Assembly: GCF_030406325.1 (NCBI RefSeq) | Contig: NZ_JAUEQY010000008.1 | Span: 124,001 to 188,000, forward strand | Length of the DNA: 64,000 nt | Source of the DNA: Actinomadura sp. DC4 | GTDB lineage: Bacteria; Actinomycetota; Actinomycetes; Streptosporangiales; Streptosporangiaceae | Direction: 5' to 3' | Shown here: piece by piece, positions 11,004 to 20,779 of the stretch | Layout of the letters: each line of letters starts with the position of its first letter | How positions within the stretch are numbered: position 1 is the first letter of the stretch | Program-made: the position numbers and the translations under genes | The notes under the pieces: model-generated | The model's database searches: none | The model's input: only the letters and a program-made list of their open reading frames with translations | What the model was told of the DNA's origin: nothing

Positions 11004-12929
11004 ATGACGAACCTCCTAGCCGATCCGCAGCTGCACGCGCGGGCGGCCCAAGGCATGCAGTCCGCCGCGTGGCTGCTGATCGCGTTCCCGCTCGCGGGTG
11101 CCGCGATCCTGCTGCTCGGCGGCCGCCGTACCGACAAGTGGGGACACCTGCTCGGCGTCGCGATGTCCGTGGCGTCCTTCGTCGTCGGTGTCGCCGTGTT
11201 CGTGCAGATGCTGGGCCAGCCCGGAGACGGCCGGACCCGCCTGGTCCACCTGTACCAGTGGGTCTCGGTCGGATCGTTCAAGGCGGACGTGAACCTCCTG
11301 ATCGACCCGCTGTCGATCAGCTTCGTGCTGCTGATCACCGGTGTGGGCTCGCTGATCCACATCTACTCGATCGGCTACATGGCCCACGACCCGGAACGGC
11401 GCAGGTTCTTCGCGTACCTCAACCTGTTCGTCGCGGCGATGCTGCTGCTGGTCCTCGCCGACAACTACCTCAGCCTGTACGTCGGCTGGGAGGGCGTGGG
11501 CCTCGCCTCGTACCTGCTGATCGGGTTCTGGCAGCACAAGCCGAGCGCGGCCACGGCCGCCAAGAAGGCGTTCATCGTCAACCGGGTCGGTGACTTCGGC
11601 CTCTCCGTGGCGATCATGCTGATGTTCCTGACGTTCGGCTCGATCAGCTTCACGGACGTCTTCGGCCACGCCTCGCAGGCCTCGCACGGCACCATCACCG
11701 CGATCGGCCTGCTGCTGTTGCTCGGTGCCTGCGGCAAGTCCGCGCAGCTCCCGCTGCAGTCCTGGCTCCTGGACGCGATGGAGGGCCCGACCCCGGTGTC
11801 GGCGCTGATCCACGCGGCCACGATGGTGACCGCGGGCGTCTACCTGATCGTCCGCTCCCACGTGATCTTCGAGCTGTCCGCGCAGGCGCGCCTCCTCGTG
11901 GTGATCGTCGGCGCGGCCACGCTGCTCTTCGGTGCGATCATCGGTTGCGCCAAGGACGACATCAAGAAGGCCCTCGCGGGCTCGACGATGTCCCAGATCG
12001 GCTACATGATGCTGGCCGCCGGGATCGGCAAGGCCGGCTACGTCTTCGCGATCGCCCACCTCATCGCGCACGGCTTCTTCAAGGCCGGGTTGTTCCTCGG
12101 CGCCGGTTCGGTCATGCACGGCATGAACGACGACGTGGACATGCGCAAGTACGGGGCGCTGCGCAAGGTCATGCCGATCACGTTCGCCACGTTCGGCCTC
12201 GGCTACCTCGCCATCATCGGCTTCCCCGGCTTGTCCGGCTGGTGGACCAAGGACGGCATCATCGACGCCGCCTTCGACAAGGGCGGCACGTCCGGCCAGA
12301 TCCTCGGCTGGGCGGCGCTGATCGGCGCGGGCATCACGGCGTACTACATGTCGCGCGTGATGTTCATGACGTTCTTCGGCGAGAAGCGCTGGGACGACGA
12401 CGTGCACCCGCACGAGTCGCCCTCGGTCATGACGATCCCGCTGATCCTGCTGGCCCTCGGGTCGATCGCGATGGGCGCCTTCCTGATCGCGGGGGACCGG
12501 TTCGCCAAGTTCCTCGCCCCGGTCGTCGGCGAGCCCGAGGCACCCCACAAGGTGATCACGCCGTACACCGGCGTGGTCTTCGTGCTGATGGCCGCCGGCA
12601 TCGGCCTCGCCTTCTGGCAGTACCTCCGGCGCCCGGTCCCGCGTACGGCTCCGGCGGGGCGCTTCCCCGTCGTCGCGGCCCGCAAGGACCTGTACGGCGA
12701 CGCGCTCAACGAGTCGCTGTTCATGCGCCCCGGCCAGTGGCTGACCCGGCTGACGGTCTACTTCGACGGCCGCGGCGTCGACGGCGTCGTCAACGGTGTC
12801 GCCGCCTTCGTGGGCGGCACATCGGGACGGCTGCGGCGGGTGCAGACGGGATTCGTCCGCTCGTACGCACTGTCCATGTTCTTCGGCGCCGCGCTCGTGA
12901 TCGGCGCCCTGCTCCTGGTGAGGATCTGA
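11004..12929 (+). CDS. nuoL: NADH-quinone oxidoreductase subunit L
   Basis: Largest antiporter-like subunit of the membrane arm (641 residues, roughly 15 helices). Family hallmarks are [17 protein letters not shown], the proton-channel region with [19 protein letters not shown], and [12 protein letters not shown]. The distal part contains the long lateral helix that clamps the arm and ends in a hydrophobic segment. ATG start with a weak ribosome-binding site; one nucleotide separates its stop from the nuoM ATG. Confidence 0.98.
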   Translation: MTNLLADPQLHARAAQGMQSAAWLLIAFPLAGAAILLLGGRRTDKWGHLLGVAMSVASFVVGVAVFVQMLGQPGDGRTRLVHLYQWVSVGSFKADVNLLIDPLSISFVLLITGVGSLIHIYSIGYMAHDPERRRFFAYLNLFVAAMLLLVLADNYLSLYVGWEGVGLASYLLIGFWQHKPSAATAAKKAFIVNRVGDFGLSVAIMLMFLTFGSISFTDVFGHASQASHGTITAIGLLLLLGACGKSAQLPLQSWLLDAMEGPTPVSALIHAATMVTAGVYLIVRSHVIFELSAQARLLVVIVGAATLLFGAIIGCAKDDIKKALAGSTMSQIGYMMLAAGIGKAGYVFAIAHLIAHGFFKAGLFLGAGSVMHGMNDDVDMRKYGALRKVMPITFATFGLGYLAIIGFPGLSGWWTKDGIIDAAFDKGGTSGQILGWAALIGAGITAYYMSRVMFMTFFGEKRWDDDVHPHESPSVMTIPLILLALGSIAMGAFLIAGDRFAKFLAPVVGEPEAPHKVITPYTGVVFVLMAAGIGLAFWQYLRRPVPRTAPAGRFPVVAARKDLYGDALNESLFMRPGQWLTRLTVYFDGRGVDGVVNGVAAFVGGTSGRLRRVQTGFVRSYALSMFFGAALVIGALLLVRI

Positions 12930-12930
12930 C

Positions 12931-14466
12931 ATGCTGACAGCACTCATCGCCATACCCGCGCTCGGGGCGGTGCTGCTGGCGTTCCTGCCCAAGGGCAAGG
13001 ACGAGCTGGCCAAGCTGACGGCGCTCGCCGTCACGCTGGTCGTCGCTGTCCTCACCGTGGTGATGGCGATCCGCTTCGACAACGGCGGGCCGCGCTTCCA
13101 GTTCACCGAGCAGCACTGGTGGATCCGGGCGTTCCACGTGCACTACGCGGTCGGCGTCGACGGCGTCGCGCTCGTGCTGATCCTGCTGTCGGCGATCCTC
13201 GTGCCGCTGGTGGTCCTCGCCTCCTGGAACGACGCGGAGCGCTCCGGCGGCGTCGACGAGCCGCCGAAACGGTCTGTGAAGACCTACTTCGCGCTGCTGC
13301 TGGCCCTCGAGGCGATGATGATCGGGGTCTTCGCGGCCACCGACATCTTCCTGTTCTACGTGTTCTTCGAGGCCATGCTCATCCCGATGTACTTCATCAT
13401 CGGGTCCTACGGTGGCGCGCAGCGCTCGTACGCCGCGGTGAAGTTCCTGCTGTACTCCCTGTTCGGCGGCCTGCTCATGCTCGCCGCGGTGATCGGGCTG
13501 TACGTCGTGTCGGCGAACGCCGGGAACGGCACGTTCCTGTTCGGCGAGCTGACCAAGCTCCACATCGAGCCCACCACGGCCAAGTGGCTGTTCCTCGGCT
13601 TCTTCGTCGCCTTCGCGATCAAGGCGCCGCTGGTGCCGTTCCACACCTGGCTGCCGGACGCCGCGGGCCAGGCGCCCGCCGGCGCGGCGGTGCTGCTCGT
13701 CGGCGTGCTCGACAAGGTCGGCACGTACGGCATGCTGCGGTTCTGCATCGAGCTGTTCCCCGGCGCGGCCAAGTGGTTCACGCCGGTGGTGCTGACGCTG
13801 TCGGTGGTCGGCATCGTGTACGGCGCGGTGCTGGCGATCGGCCAGATCGACCTCAAGCGGCTGATCGCCTACACCTCGATCTCGCACTTCGGCTTCATCA
13901 CCCTGGGCATCTTCGCGATGACCACGCAGGGGCAGGCCGGCGCGACGCTCTACATGTTCAACCACGGGTTCTCGACCGGCGCGCTGTTCCTGGTGGCGGG
14001 CTTCCTGATCGCCCGCCGCGGCTCGGCGCGGATCGACGCGTTCGGCGGGGTGAAGAACGTCGCGCCGATCCTGGCCGGCACGTTCCTCGTCGCCGGCCTC
14101 TCGGGCCTGTCACTGCCGGGGCTGTCGACGTTCGTGTCGGAGTTCCTGGTGCTGGTGGGCACGTTCACGCGCTACAAGGTGCCCGCGATCATCGCCACGA
14201 GCGGCATCATCCTGGCCGCCGTCTACATCCTGTGGATGTACCAGCGGACGATGACCGGGCCGACGACCGAGAAGGTCGCCGGGATGCGGGACCTGTCCAA
14301 GCGTGAGCTCGTCGTGATCGCACCGGTCCTCGCGATCCTCGTCGTGCTCGGCTTCTATCCCAAGCCCGCGCTGGACATGATCAACCCGTCCGTGAAGCAG
14401 ACGATGGTCCGGGTCGACAAGCAGGACCCGAAGCCGACCATCGCGGAGAAGGGAACCCGCCCGTGA
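12931..14466 (+). CDS. nuoM: NADH-quinone oxidoreductase subunit M
   Basis: Antiporter-like proton-pumping subunit (511 residues, about 14 helices). FEAMLIPMYFIIG contains the conserved glutamate of helix 5, and KAPLVPFHTWLPDAAGQAP holds the key lysine and the family signature. The gene follows nuoL by one nucleotide and its stop overlaps the nuoN GTG at 14463. The loop near residues 105-125 (SGGVDEPPKRSVKTY) is a polar insertion. Confidence 0.98.
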   Translation: MLTALIAIPALGAVLLAFLPKGKDELAKLTALAVTLVVAVLTVVMAIRFDNGGPRFQFTEQHWWIRAFHVHYAVGVDGVALVLILLSAILVPLVVLASWNDAERSGGVDEPPKRSVKTYFALLLALEAMMIGVFAATDIFLFYVFFEAMLIPMYFIIGSYGGAQRSYAAVKFLLYSLFGGLLMLAAVIGLYVVSANAGNGTFLFGELTKLHIEPTTAKWLFLGFFVAFAIKAPLVPFHTWLPDAAGQAPAGAAVLLVGVLDKVGTYGMLRFCIELFPGAAKWFTPVVLTLSVVGIVYGAVLAIGQIDLKRLIAYTSISHFGFITLGIFAMTTQGQAGATLYMFNHGFSTGALFLVAGFLIARRGSARIDAFGGVKNVAPILAGTFLVAGLSGLSLPGLSTFVSEFLVLVGTFTRYKVPAIIATSGIILAAVYILWMYQRTMTGPTTEKVAGMRDLSKRELVVIAPVLAILVVLGFYPKPALDMINPSVKQTMVRVDKQDPKPTIAEKGTRP

Positions 14467-16028
14467 GTCTCGACAGAATCGCGGCGGCGGGAGAGATCTC
14501 GCCTCCGCACATCGAGTACGGACGGCTGGCGCCGATCCTGATCGTGCTCGGCGCGGCGGCGGTGGGCGTTCTCATCGAGGCGTTCCTCTCGCGTGAGCAG
14601 CGCTACTGGGCGCAGGTGCAGGTGTCGCTGCTCGGCCTGGTCGGCGCGCTCGCCTGGACGGTCGCGCTGGGGGTGTCCGACACTCCGCACCACGTGGCGG
14701 CCATGGGCGCGATCGGCGTCGACGGCCCGACGCTCTTCATCCAGGGCACGATCCTCGCGCTCGCGCTGATGTCGCTGCTGCTGATCGCCGAGCGGCGGCA
14801 CGAGCCGAGCCCCTTCACCGCGCAGGCGTCGTCGGTGCCGGGCACCGCCGAGGAGCGCGAGAGCCTGGTCGCGGGGATCACCCAGACCGAGGTCTTCCCG
14901 CTCATGCTCTTCGCCGTGGGCGGCATGCTGATCTTCCCGGCGGCCAACGACCTGCTGACCATGTTCGTCGCCCTGGAGGTCCTGTCCCTGCCGCTGTACC
15001 TCCTGTGCGGCCTCGCCCGCCGGCGCCGCCTGCTCTCGCAGGAGGCCGCGGTCAAGTACTTCCTGCTCGGCGCCTTCTCCTCGGCGTTCTTCCTGTACGG
15101 CACCGCGCTGCTGTACGGCTACGCCGGGTCGGTGCGGCTGTCCGACATCTCCACCGCCATCAGCACGCAGGTCGGGAGTGAGCCGATGCTGCTCGCCGGC
15201 GTCGCGCTGCTGAGCGTCGGGCTGCTGTTCAAGATGGGCGCGGTGCCCTTCCAGGTCTGGAAGCCCGACGTCTACCAGGGCGCCCCGACCGCGATCACCG
15301 CGCTGATGGCCTCCTGCACGCTCGTCTCGGCCGTCGGCGGGATCCTGCGGGTCTTCTACGTCGGCTTCGAGACGCTGCGCTGGGACTGGCGGCCGATGAT
15401 GTGGGCGGTCGCGATCCTGACCATGCTCCTCGGCGCGATCGTGGCGATCACGCAGACGGACGTGAAGCGGATGCTCGCCTACTCCTCGATCGCGCACGGC
15501 GGCTTCCTGCTGACCGGCGTCATCGCCACCAACGAGGCGGGCCTGTCGAGCACGCTGTTCTACCTCGCGGCGTACGGCTTCACGACGGTCGGCGCGTTCG
15601 CGGTCATCACGATGGTCCGCGACGCGGGCGGCGAGGCGTGGCACCTATCGCGCTGGGCCGGCCTGGGCAAGCGCCAGCCGCTGCTCGCCGGGGCGTTCGC
15701 GCTGTTCCTGCTCGCCTTCGCCGGTATCCCGCTGACCAGCGGGTTCACCGGAAAGTTCGCGGTCTTCCAGGCCGCGGTCGCGGGCGGTGCGACGCCGCTG
15801 GTCATCATCGGTGTGCTGTCCTCGGCGATCGCCGCGTTCTTCTACGTCCGCGTGATCGTGCTGATGTTCTTCAACGACCCCGCCGCGGACGGTCCGTCGG
15901 TGGTCGTCAGCCCGACCAGCGCGACTGCGGTCGCGGTCGGGGTGGCGGCTACTGTGGTACTCGGTGTGGTTCCCGGGCCCGCGCTTCACCTGGCCCACTC
16001 GGCCGCCAGCCAGTTCTTCGTTCGCTGA
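14463..16028 (+). CDS. nuoN: NADH-quinone oxidoreductase subunit N
   Basis: Third antiporter-like subunit (521 residues), placed next to NuoK/J in the complex. ALEVLSLPLYLLCGLA carries the helix-5 glutamate, and FKMGAVPFQVWKPDVYQGAPT is the lysine-bearing signature. A polar loop near residue 110-140 (RRHEPSPFTAQASSVPGT) is typical of actinobacterial NuoN. GTG start overlapping nuoM. It closes the nuo set; 14 nt later the prenyl synthase begins, so the two are probably co-transcribed. Confidence 0.98.
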   Translation: MSLDRIAAAGEISPPHIEYGRLAPILIVLGAAAVGVLIEAFLSREQRYWAQVQVSLLGLVGALAWTVALGVSDTPHHVAAMGAIGVDGPTLFIQGTILALALMSLLLIAERRHEPSPFTAQASSVPGTAEERESLVAGITQTEVFPLMLFAVGGMLIFPAANDLLTMFVALEVLSLPLYLLCGLARRRRLLSQEAAVKYFLLGAFSSAFFLYGTALLYGYAGSVRLSDISTAISTQVGSEPMLLAGVALLSVGLLFKMGAVPFQVWKPDVYQGAPTAITALMASCTLVSAVGGILRVFYVGFETLRWDWRPMMWAVAILTMLLGAIVAITQTDVKRMLAYSSIAHGGFLLTGVIATNEAGLSSTLFYLAAYGFTTVGAFAVITMVRDAGGEAWHLSRWAGLGKRQPLLAGAFALFLLAFAGIPLTSGFTGKFAVFQAAVAGGATPLVIIGVLSSAIAAFFYVRVIVLMFFNDPAADGPSVVVSPTSATAVAVGVAATVVLGVVPGPALHLAHSAASQFFVR

Positions 16029-16042
16029 CTTCGGGAGACTCT

Positions 16043-17041
16043 GTGAGTAGTGGCCTTCTGGGCCTTCCGGCCGTCGATGACACACTCGCAGCGGACATCT
16101 CCGGGCGGCTGGACTCGGTCGAGGATCTGCTGCGGAGCTCGGTGGAGAGCGAACACTCGCTCCTGCGCGACGCCTCCCGGCACCTGGCCGAGGCAGGCGG
16201 CAAGCGGTTCCGGCCGATGCTGGTGCTGCTCGCCGCGGAGTTCGGCGACCGGGCGGCGCCGGGCGTCGTCCCGGCCGCCGTCGTGGTCGAGCTGACCCAC
16301 CTGGCGACGCTGTACCACGACGACGTGATGGACGAGGCGGTGATGCGCCGCGGGGAGGCCTCCGCCAACTCGCGGTGGGACAACACCGTCGCGATCCTCA
16401 CCGGCGACTACCTCTTCGCCCGCGCCTCCGACATCCTGGCCGACCTCGGCCCGGAGGCGGTGCGCATCCAGGCCCGTACGTTCGCGCGGCTGGTCCAAGG
16501 CCAGATCGAGGAGACGACCGGGCCGCCGGAGGGCACCGACGCGCTGAACCACTACCTCGGCGTGGTCGCGGGCAAGACGGGCTCGCTCATCGCGGCGTCG
16601 GGGCACCTCGGCGCGCTGCTGGCCGGCGCCGAGCCGGCGGTCGTCACGACGCTCACGTCGGTGTGCGAGAAGATCGGGATCGCGTTCCAGCTCTCGGACG
16701 ACATCCTCGACGTCGCGTCGGAATCGGATGAGTCGGGCAAGACCCCCGGCACCGACCTGCGGGAGGGCGTCCACACGCTCCCGGTGCTGCACGTCCTGCG
16801 CTCCGCGGCGCCGGGTGACGAGCACCTGCGCTCCCTGCTGCTCTCGGACCTGTCCGAGGACGACGCGCGCCACGCGGAGGCGCTCACGCTGCTGCGCGCC
16901 CACCCGGCCATGGACCGGGCCCGAGCCGACCTGCGCCAGTGGGTGGACGACGCCCACGCCGAGCTCGCCACGCTGCCGGACCTGCCGGCCCGCACGGCGT
17001 TCATGGCCCTCTGCGACTACGTCCTGACCCGCACCAGCTAG
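16043..17041 (+). CDS. Long-chain polyprenyl diphosphate synthase
   Basis: Trans-isoprenyl diphosphate synthase that condenses isopentenyl diphosphate into a long allylic chain; next to nuo it most plausibly makes the menaquinone side chain. The 332 residues contain GGKRFRP (53-59, substrate binding), the first aspartate-rich motif DDVMD at 93-97 and the second, DDILD, at 219-223, as in the HepT/IspB class. GTG 16043 follows nuoN by 14 nt; an upstream extension of the frame runs through nuoN and is not used. It ends tail to tail with a minus-strand gene, sharing the TAG/CTA bases. Confidence 0.93.
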   Translation: MSSGLLGLPAVDDTLAADISGRLDSVEDLLRSSVESEHSLLRDASRHLAEAGGKRFRPMLVLLAAEFGDRAAPGVVPAAVVVELTHLATLYHDDVMDEAVMRRGEASANSRWDNTVAILTGDYLFARASDILADLGPEAVRIQARTFARLVQGQIEETTGPPEGTDALNHYLGVVAGKTGSLIAASGHLGALLAGAEPAVVTTLTSVCEKIGIAFQLSDDILDVASESDESGKTPGTDLREGVHTLPVLHVLRSAAPGDEHLRSLLLSDLSEDDARHAEALTLLRAHPAMDRARADLRQWVDDAHAELATLPDLPARTAFMALCDYVLTRTS

Positions 17042-17487
17042 GGCCTGTCGCGCCGCCGGAGCAGGACGAACACGCCCGCGATGGCCGCGAGGGCCAGGGC
17101 GGGGATGGCGAGCAGCCAGTAGTTCGTCCGGCCGCCGCCGCCCGCGTTGTCCGAGGCGATCGCGATCCGGCCGAGGACGGTGGTCGCCCCGCAGTGGGCG
17201 ACGATGGGGTACGCGCCCGGTTTCAGGCCGGCCTTGAGCACGATGTCGGCGTCGCCGGTGTCGGCCTTGCCGTGCAGCCTCACATCGCCCGTGAAGGCCG
17301 CGGAGGCCGCCGTGTGCGCCGTCGGGCCCGTACTACAGCCGGGAACGCTGATGTGCACCCGCTGGCCGGGGCGGGCCGCGGCAGGCGTGACGACGATCGT
17401 CTCCGCGACCGCGGGGCCGGCGCTCAGGCCGATGGCCAGCAGGGCCAGCAGGGTCAGGGCGACCGTACGGGTTCCGCGCAACGCCAT
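17038..17487 (-). CDS. Secreted membrane-anchored protein of unknown function
   Basis: A 149-residue protein with a signal peptide (ALTLLALLAIGLSAGPAVA), a small extracellular domain with two cysteines (near residues 51 and 99) that could form a disulfide, a glycine-rich linker (DNAGGGGR) and a C-terminal helix YWLLAIPALALAAIAGVFVLL followed by Arg-rich RRRDRP. This layout anchors the domain on the outside of the membrane. ATG 17487 is chosen because GGAGGA precedes it and the signal peptide begins there; the longer frame reaches back 435 nt without support. No family is recognised with confidence. Confidence 0.75.
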   Translation of the reverse strand: MALRGTRTVALTLLALLAIGLSAGPAVAETIVVTPAAARPGQRVHISVPGCSTGPTAHTAASAAFTGDVRLHGKADTGDADIVLKAGLKPGAYPIVAHCGATTVLGRIAIASDNAGGGGRTNYWLLAIPALALAAIAGVFVLLRRRDRP

Positions 17488-17677
17488 CCCTCCTCCGGGT
17501 TCGTGCTCGCACGTTAACGGCGGACGCCGGCGCGTCGGCGCGGCACCGCCGGGGGTTTGCCGAACCTGGGCCGTCTGGTGACCTTCATGATCACGACACG
17601 CACCCGACCTGCGGGTATCCGGTCTGTGTCTCAACGACGATGGACTCGTCGTATCGTCACGCGCTCGCGGAGGCCCG

Positions 17678-18541
17678 GTGGATGTCAGGCGGCTGGTCTG
17701 GGTGGTCCTTGCGGTGGTACCCCTGCTGCCGACGGGTCCGGCGGCGGACGCCCGCGTGACCTCGGTGAAGGCGCTCGGCGCCGCGTCGTTCTGGACCGAT
17801 GCCCGTGTCGCGCGCGCGACACCGCTCGGCCGGCGGCTGAGCGACGAGGTGCCGGACGTGGGGATCCCGGCGGCGCGCGGTGTGCCCGGCAGCAAGGTGA
17901 TCGGGGCGCTGTTCTTCGACAACGGGAGCGGCGGCCATTACTGCACGGCCAGCGTCATCCGTACGCCGAAGCGGAACATGCTGCTCACCGCGGCGCACTG
18001 TCTGTACAACCCGGACACGCACGCCTGGCACCGGAACATCGTCTTCGTCCCGCGCTACAGCGCCGGCCACCGGCCGTACGGCACCTGGCCGATCTGGCTG
18101 ATGGTCGCCGACCGGCGCTGGCTCCAGAGCGGCGACCCGGACATGGACGTCGCCTTCGCGGCCGTACAGCTCATCCACGGCCGGCGGATCGCCGATGTCG
18201 TGGGCGCGAACCAACTGATGATCAACCCGGGGTACACCCGGCGCGTGGTGGTCGCGGGGTATCCGGCGAAGGAGAACTATCCGGCGGACCGCCCCATCGG
18301 GTGCGCCGGGTCGACGGCGAAGCAGTCGAGGTCGCAGCTGAGGTTCGACTGCCACGGTTTCTACGGGGGGACCAGCGGCAGCCCGTGGCTGAGCGACTAC
18401 GACAACCGTACGCAGGCGGGGCACGTCGTCGGGGTGATCGGCGGCTACCAGGAGGGCGGGAGCGAGGAGTGGCGCTCCTACAGCCCGCTGTTCGGCCCGA
18501 ACGTCGCGAGCCTGCTGACTACGGCGAACAGTCGAGCGTGA
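17678..18541 (+). CDS. Secreted trypsin-like serine protease
   Basis: Chymotrypsin-fold protease of the V8/trypsin-like group (287 residues). An N-terminal signal sequence (LVWVVLAVVPLLPTGPAADA) directs export. The catalytic triad is visible: His107 in LTAAHC, Asp157 in DMDVAF and Ser233 in GGTSGSPW. Cys89-Cys108 fits the usual disulfide around the histidine. GTG 17678 is used because the signal peptide starts at once. It ends 22 nt inside the 3' end of rarD, which runs the other way. Confidence 0.88.
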   Translation: MDVRRLVWVVLAVVPLLPTGPAADARVTSVKALGAASFWTDARVARATPLGRRLSDEVPDVGIPAARGVPGSKVIGALFFDNGSGGHYCTASVIRTPKRNMLLTAAHCLYNPDTHAWHRNIVFVPRYSAGHRPYGTWPIWLMVADRRWLQSGDPDMDVAFAAVQLIHGRRIADVVGANQLMINPGYTRRVVVAGYPAKENYPADRPIGCAGSTAKQSRSQLRFDCHGFYGGTSGSPWLSDYDNRTQAGHVVGVIGGYQEGGSEEWRSYSPLFGPNVASLLTTANSRA

Positions 18542-19403
18542 CGCGTCGCCCGGGGGCCCGTACGGCGTCGACGCTGAAGACGGCGAGCGCGGCCCAGACG
18601 AGGAGGAACCCGACCCAACGGCTGGCCGGCATCGCCTCGTGCTGCACCAGCAGCCCGATCAGGAACTGAAGGACCGGCGCGAGGTACTGCAGCATGCCGA
18701 GCACGGTGAGCGGCACGCGCGTCGCGGAGGAGTTGAACAGCATCAGCGGTACGGCGGTGATCACGCCGCCGCTGATGAGCAGGGCGAGGTGCCCGGTCCC
18801 GTGCCCGGTGAACGTCGGGTGGGGCTGGAAGACCGCGTACGCGAGGGCGGGCACGAACAGCACGGCCGTCTCGATCGTCAGGCTCTCCGCCGAGGGCGTG
18901 TTGGCGTACTTCTTGAGCAGGCCGTACGTTCCGAAGCTGCAGGCGAGGGTGAGCGCGATCCAGGGCGGGCGGCCGTACGCGAGGGCGAGAATGCCGACGG
19001 CCGCGGTGCCCGTGCCGACGGCGGCCCACTGCCAGGGCCGGAGGCGTTCGCGCAGGACCAGCACGCCGAGCAGGACGCTGACCAGGGGATTGATGAAGTA
19101 GCCGAGGGCCGCCTCGATGGTGTGGCCGCTGTTGACGGCGTAGATGTAGGTACCCCAGTTGATGGTGACGAGGACGGCCGCGACCGCGAGCACGAGGGCG
19201 GTCCTGGCCTTCAGGGCCCTGACCCAGCCCCAGTGACGCCGGACCACGAGGATGAGCCCGACGGCGACGAGCGACCAGATGATGCGGTGGGCGAGGATCT
19301 CGATGGACCCGGCAGGCTTGAGCAGGGGCCAGTAGAGGGGGAAGAGTCCCCAGATGACGTAGGCCGTGATCCCATACAGGACGCCGCGCCGCATATCAGA
19401 CAC
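18519..19403 (-). CDS. rarD: RarD/EamA-family transporter
   Basis: Drug/metabolite-superfamily permease with ten hydrophobic helices (294 residues). VLYGITAYVIWGLFPLYWPLLK at the N-terminus, AHRIIWSL, and GTYIYAVNSGHTIEAALGYF are RarD signatures (chloramphenicol-sensitivity family; the substrate is not known). The start is set at GTG 19403 because a TACAGT hexamer (19415-19410, minus strand) lies exactly 6 nt upstream, the spacing of a leaderless transcript; ATG 19394 is the alternative, and the longer ORF begins inside the promoter. It is divergent from msrA. Confidence 0.9.
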   Translation of the reverse strand: MSDMRRGVLYGITAYVIWGLFPLYWPLLKPAGSIEILAHRIIWSLVAVGLILVVRRHWGWVRALKARTALVLAVAAVLVTINWGTYIYAVNSGHTIEAALGYFINPLVSVLLGVLVLRERLRPWQWAAVGTGTAAVGILALAYGRPPWIALTLACSFGTYGLLKKYANTPSAESLTIETAVLFVPALAYAVFQPHPTFTGHGTGHLALLISGGVITAVPLMLFNSSATRVPLTVLGMLQYLAPVLQFLIGLLVQHEAMPASRWVGFLLVWAALAVFSVDAVRAPGRRVTLDCSP

Positions 19404-19466
19404 GGCGTCACTGTACCGTAATGAGTGTCTTCGCTTCTGGGACATGTCAGGCTTGTGTCGGGGAGA

Positions 19467-19472
19467 TAGTCT
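19467..19472 (+). promoter_or_regulatory. -10 box of msrA, leaderless layout
   Basis: TAGTCT lies exactly 6 nt before GTG 19479. Starting msrA there gives the N-terminus MFGFGKPSM, which matches actinobacterial MsrA proteins better than the upstream TTG or ATG. No ribosome-binding site is then needed. The assignment is inference from position. Confidence 0.5.
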
Positions 19473-19478
19473 TTGATG

Positions 19479-20138
19479 GTGTTCGGATTCGGAAAGCCCT
19501 CCATGATCACCGCCGAAGACGCCCTACCGGGCCGCGAGACACCGATGCCGGTGGCCCCGCGACACACGGTCCTGGGCACACCGCTGGCCCCGCCGTACCC
19601 GTCGGGCACCGAGATCGTCGAGTTCGGCGAGGGGTGCTTCTGGGGAGTGGAGCGGGTGTTCTGGCAGGTTCCGGGAGTCGTGTCCACCTCTGTCGGGTAC
19701 GCGGGCGGCTTCACGCCCAACCCGACGTACGAGGAGGTCTGCTCGGGCCGCACGGGCCACGCCGAGGTCGTACGGGTGGTGTTCGACACGTCTGAGGTGA
19801 GCTATGAGCAACTGCTCAAGGTCTTCTGGGAGGGCCACGACCCGACCCAGGGGATGCAGCAGGGCAACGACGTCGGCACGCAGTACCGCTCGATCATCCT
19901 GACGCGATCCGACGCGCAGAAACAGGCGGCGCTGTCGTCACGCGACGCGTACCAGAAGGTGCTGACGTCGAGCGGGTACGGCGACATCACGACGGAGATC
20001 ACGCCTGCGGGCGAGTTCTACTTCGCCGAGGACTACCACCAGCAGTATCTTTCAAGCGATAAAAACCCCAACGGCTACTGTGGCGTCGGCGGCACTGGCG
20101 TGACCTGTCCGGTGGGGGTCGCGCGGGCTGACGGCTGA
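19479..20138 (+). CDS. msrA: Peptide-methionine (S)-S-oxide reductase
   Basis: Repairs oxidised methionine residues in proteins in the cytoplasm. The 219-residue protein carries the GCFWG active site with catalytic Cys53, the downstream GYAGG and GHAEVVRV motifs, and a C-terminal tail [18 protein letters not shown] with two resolving cysteines (Cys201 and Cys210). The last about 110 nt are more AT-rich around CTTTCAAGCGATAAAAACCCC than the rest. This same 3' end reappears three times downstream, each time in the MsrA reading frame and with its stop, which suggests that the tail has been swapped by recombination. Confidence 0.95.
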   Translation: MFGFGKPSMITAEDALPGRETPMPVAPRHTVLGTPLAPPYPSGTEIVEFGEGCFWGVERVFWQVPGVVSTSVGYAGGFTPNPTYEEVCSGRTGHAEVVRVVFDTSEVSYEQLLKVFWEGHDPTQGMQQGNDVGTQYRSIILTRSDAQKQAALSSRDAYQKVLTSSGYGDITTEITPAGEFYFAEDYHQQYLSSDKNPNGYCGVGGTGVTCPVGVARADG

Positions 20139-20140
20139 GG
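20028..20140 (+). repeat. msrA 3'-end repeat, copy A (within msrA)
   Basis: This is the functional end of msrA, from the EDYHQQYL codons through the stop and two more bases. It serves as reference for copies B, C and D. It differs from B at 20 of 113 positions by my count, mostly third codon positions, so the copies come from diverged msrA alleles and not from a fresh duplication. Confidence 0.85.
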
Positions 20141-20187
20141 GCATCCGCCCTGGCTGTTGGGCTGCCTCGTTGTCCGGGTGGTTGCGG

Positions 20188-20193
20188 TAACTT
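20188..20193 (+). promoter_or_regulatory. -10 box of the antitoxin-like gene, leaderless layout
   Basis: TAACTT lies exactly 6 nt before ATG 20200, with no ribosome-binding site between. The same arrangement (TAGCTT, 6 nt, ATG) precedes the second copy of the gene at 20931-20936, so the promoter was duplicated with the cassette. Confidence 0.55.
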
Positions 20194-20199
20194 GAGCGT

Positions 20200-20499
20200 A
20201 TGACCGCCGAGTTCTTGGAGCCTGTCGGGTCGCGGGACCCTGGTGATGACCCGGCCGCGATCTTCGAGCTGCTGCCGGAGTCTCACCGTTCGCAGTTCCG
20301 CGCCGAGTACGACCAGGCGCTTGATGCCGCACATGATCTCGACCGCTTCAAGCAGGTTCGGACGTTGCTTCGTCGGTGGCGGTTGCGTGCGATGGCCTAC
20401 AACCGGCCGGGTTATGAGGAGGCCGTCCAGGACGCACTCAGCGGGCGCGAAGAGGCTTTCGTCCGCTACACCCCGCCGGGCTGGGAAGGCCGGGTGTGA
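20200..20499 (+). CDS. DUF6247-like protein, putative antitoxin of a two-gene module
   Basis: A 99-residue acidic and helical protein (AAIFELLPESHRSQFRAEYDQ, then DLDRFKQVRTLLRRWRLRA). From memory it resembles DUF6247, an uncharacterised actinobacterial family; this is not proven here. Its TGA overlaps the GTG of a small basic protein that looks like a RelE/ParE-type toxin, a layout typical of type II antitoxin-toxin operons. It lies directly after the msrA end, and a near copy (8 substitutions in 97 residues by my count) sits 743 nt downstream. Transcription probably starts at the ATG. Confidence 0.7.
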   Translation: MTAEFLEPVGSRDPGDDPAAIFELLPESHRSQFRAEYDQALDAAHDLDRFKQVRTLLRRWRLRAMAYNRPGYEEAVQDALSGREEAFVRYTPPGWEGRV

Positions 20500-20753
20500 C
20501 GTATAGGTTCGACGGCTTCCACGGACGCGCTCTGTATGAGCTGAACGGGTTGCCCGAACATGTGCGGGACGGCCCTTTGCTTGAGCGTGTCCTCCAACTG
20601 CTGGAGAGTCCCTGGGACGCGGTGCCTGAGCGACCAGGTCAATCGTTCACGCGGCAAGCCTTCTTCGGCAAGGACGATCAGGGGATGCTGACCTTCATCG
20701 TCAACGAACAGACCGAGACGCTGCGGATCGTCGACATCCTCTGGACAGGATGA
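20496..20753 (+). CDS. Putative RelE/ParE-like toxin
   Basis: An 85-residue protein whose layout ([10 protein letters not shown] helix, then [22 protein letters not shown] and the strand [10 protein letters not shown] at the end) resembles small RelE/ParE-fold toxins; no catalytic residues can be named with confidence. GTG 20496 overlaps the stop of the partner (GTGA), so the pair is translationally coupled. A second copy at 21236-21499 has lost its start and its end. An alternative is an uncharacterised partner of DUF6247 with no toxic activity. Confidence 0.6.
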   Translation: MTYRFDGFHGRALYELNGLPEHVRDGPLLERVLQLLESPWDAVPERPGQSFTRQAFFGKDDQGMLTFIVNEQTETLRIVDILWTG

Positions 20754-20779
20754 CGCGTCATGCAGCGACCACGTTGGGG

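Noticed and set aside
20139-20779. Cassette considered as an insertion sequence or integron cassette
   Set aside because: No transposase, integrase, terminal inverted repeats or attC-like structure; the only shared boundary is the msrA tail.
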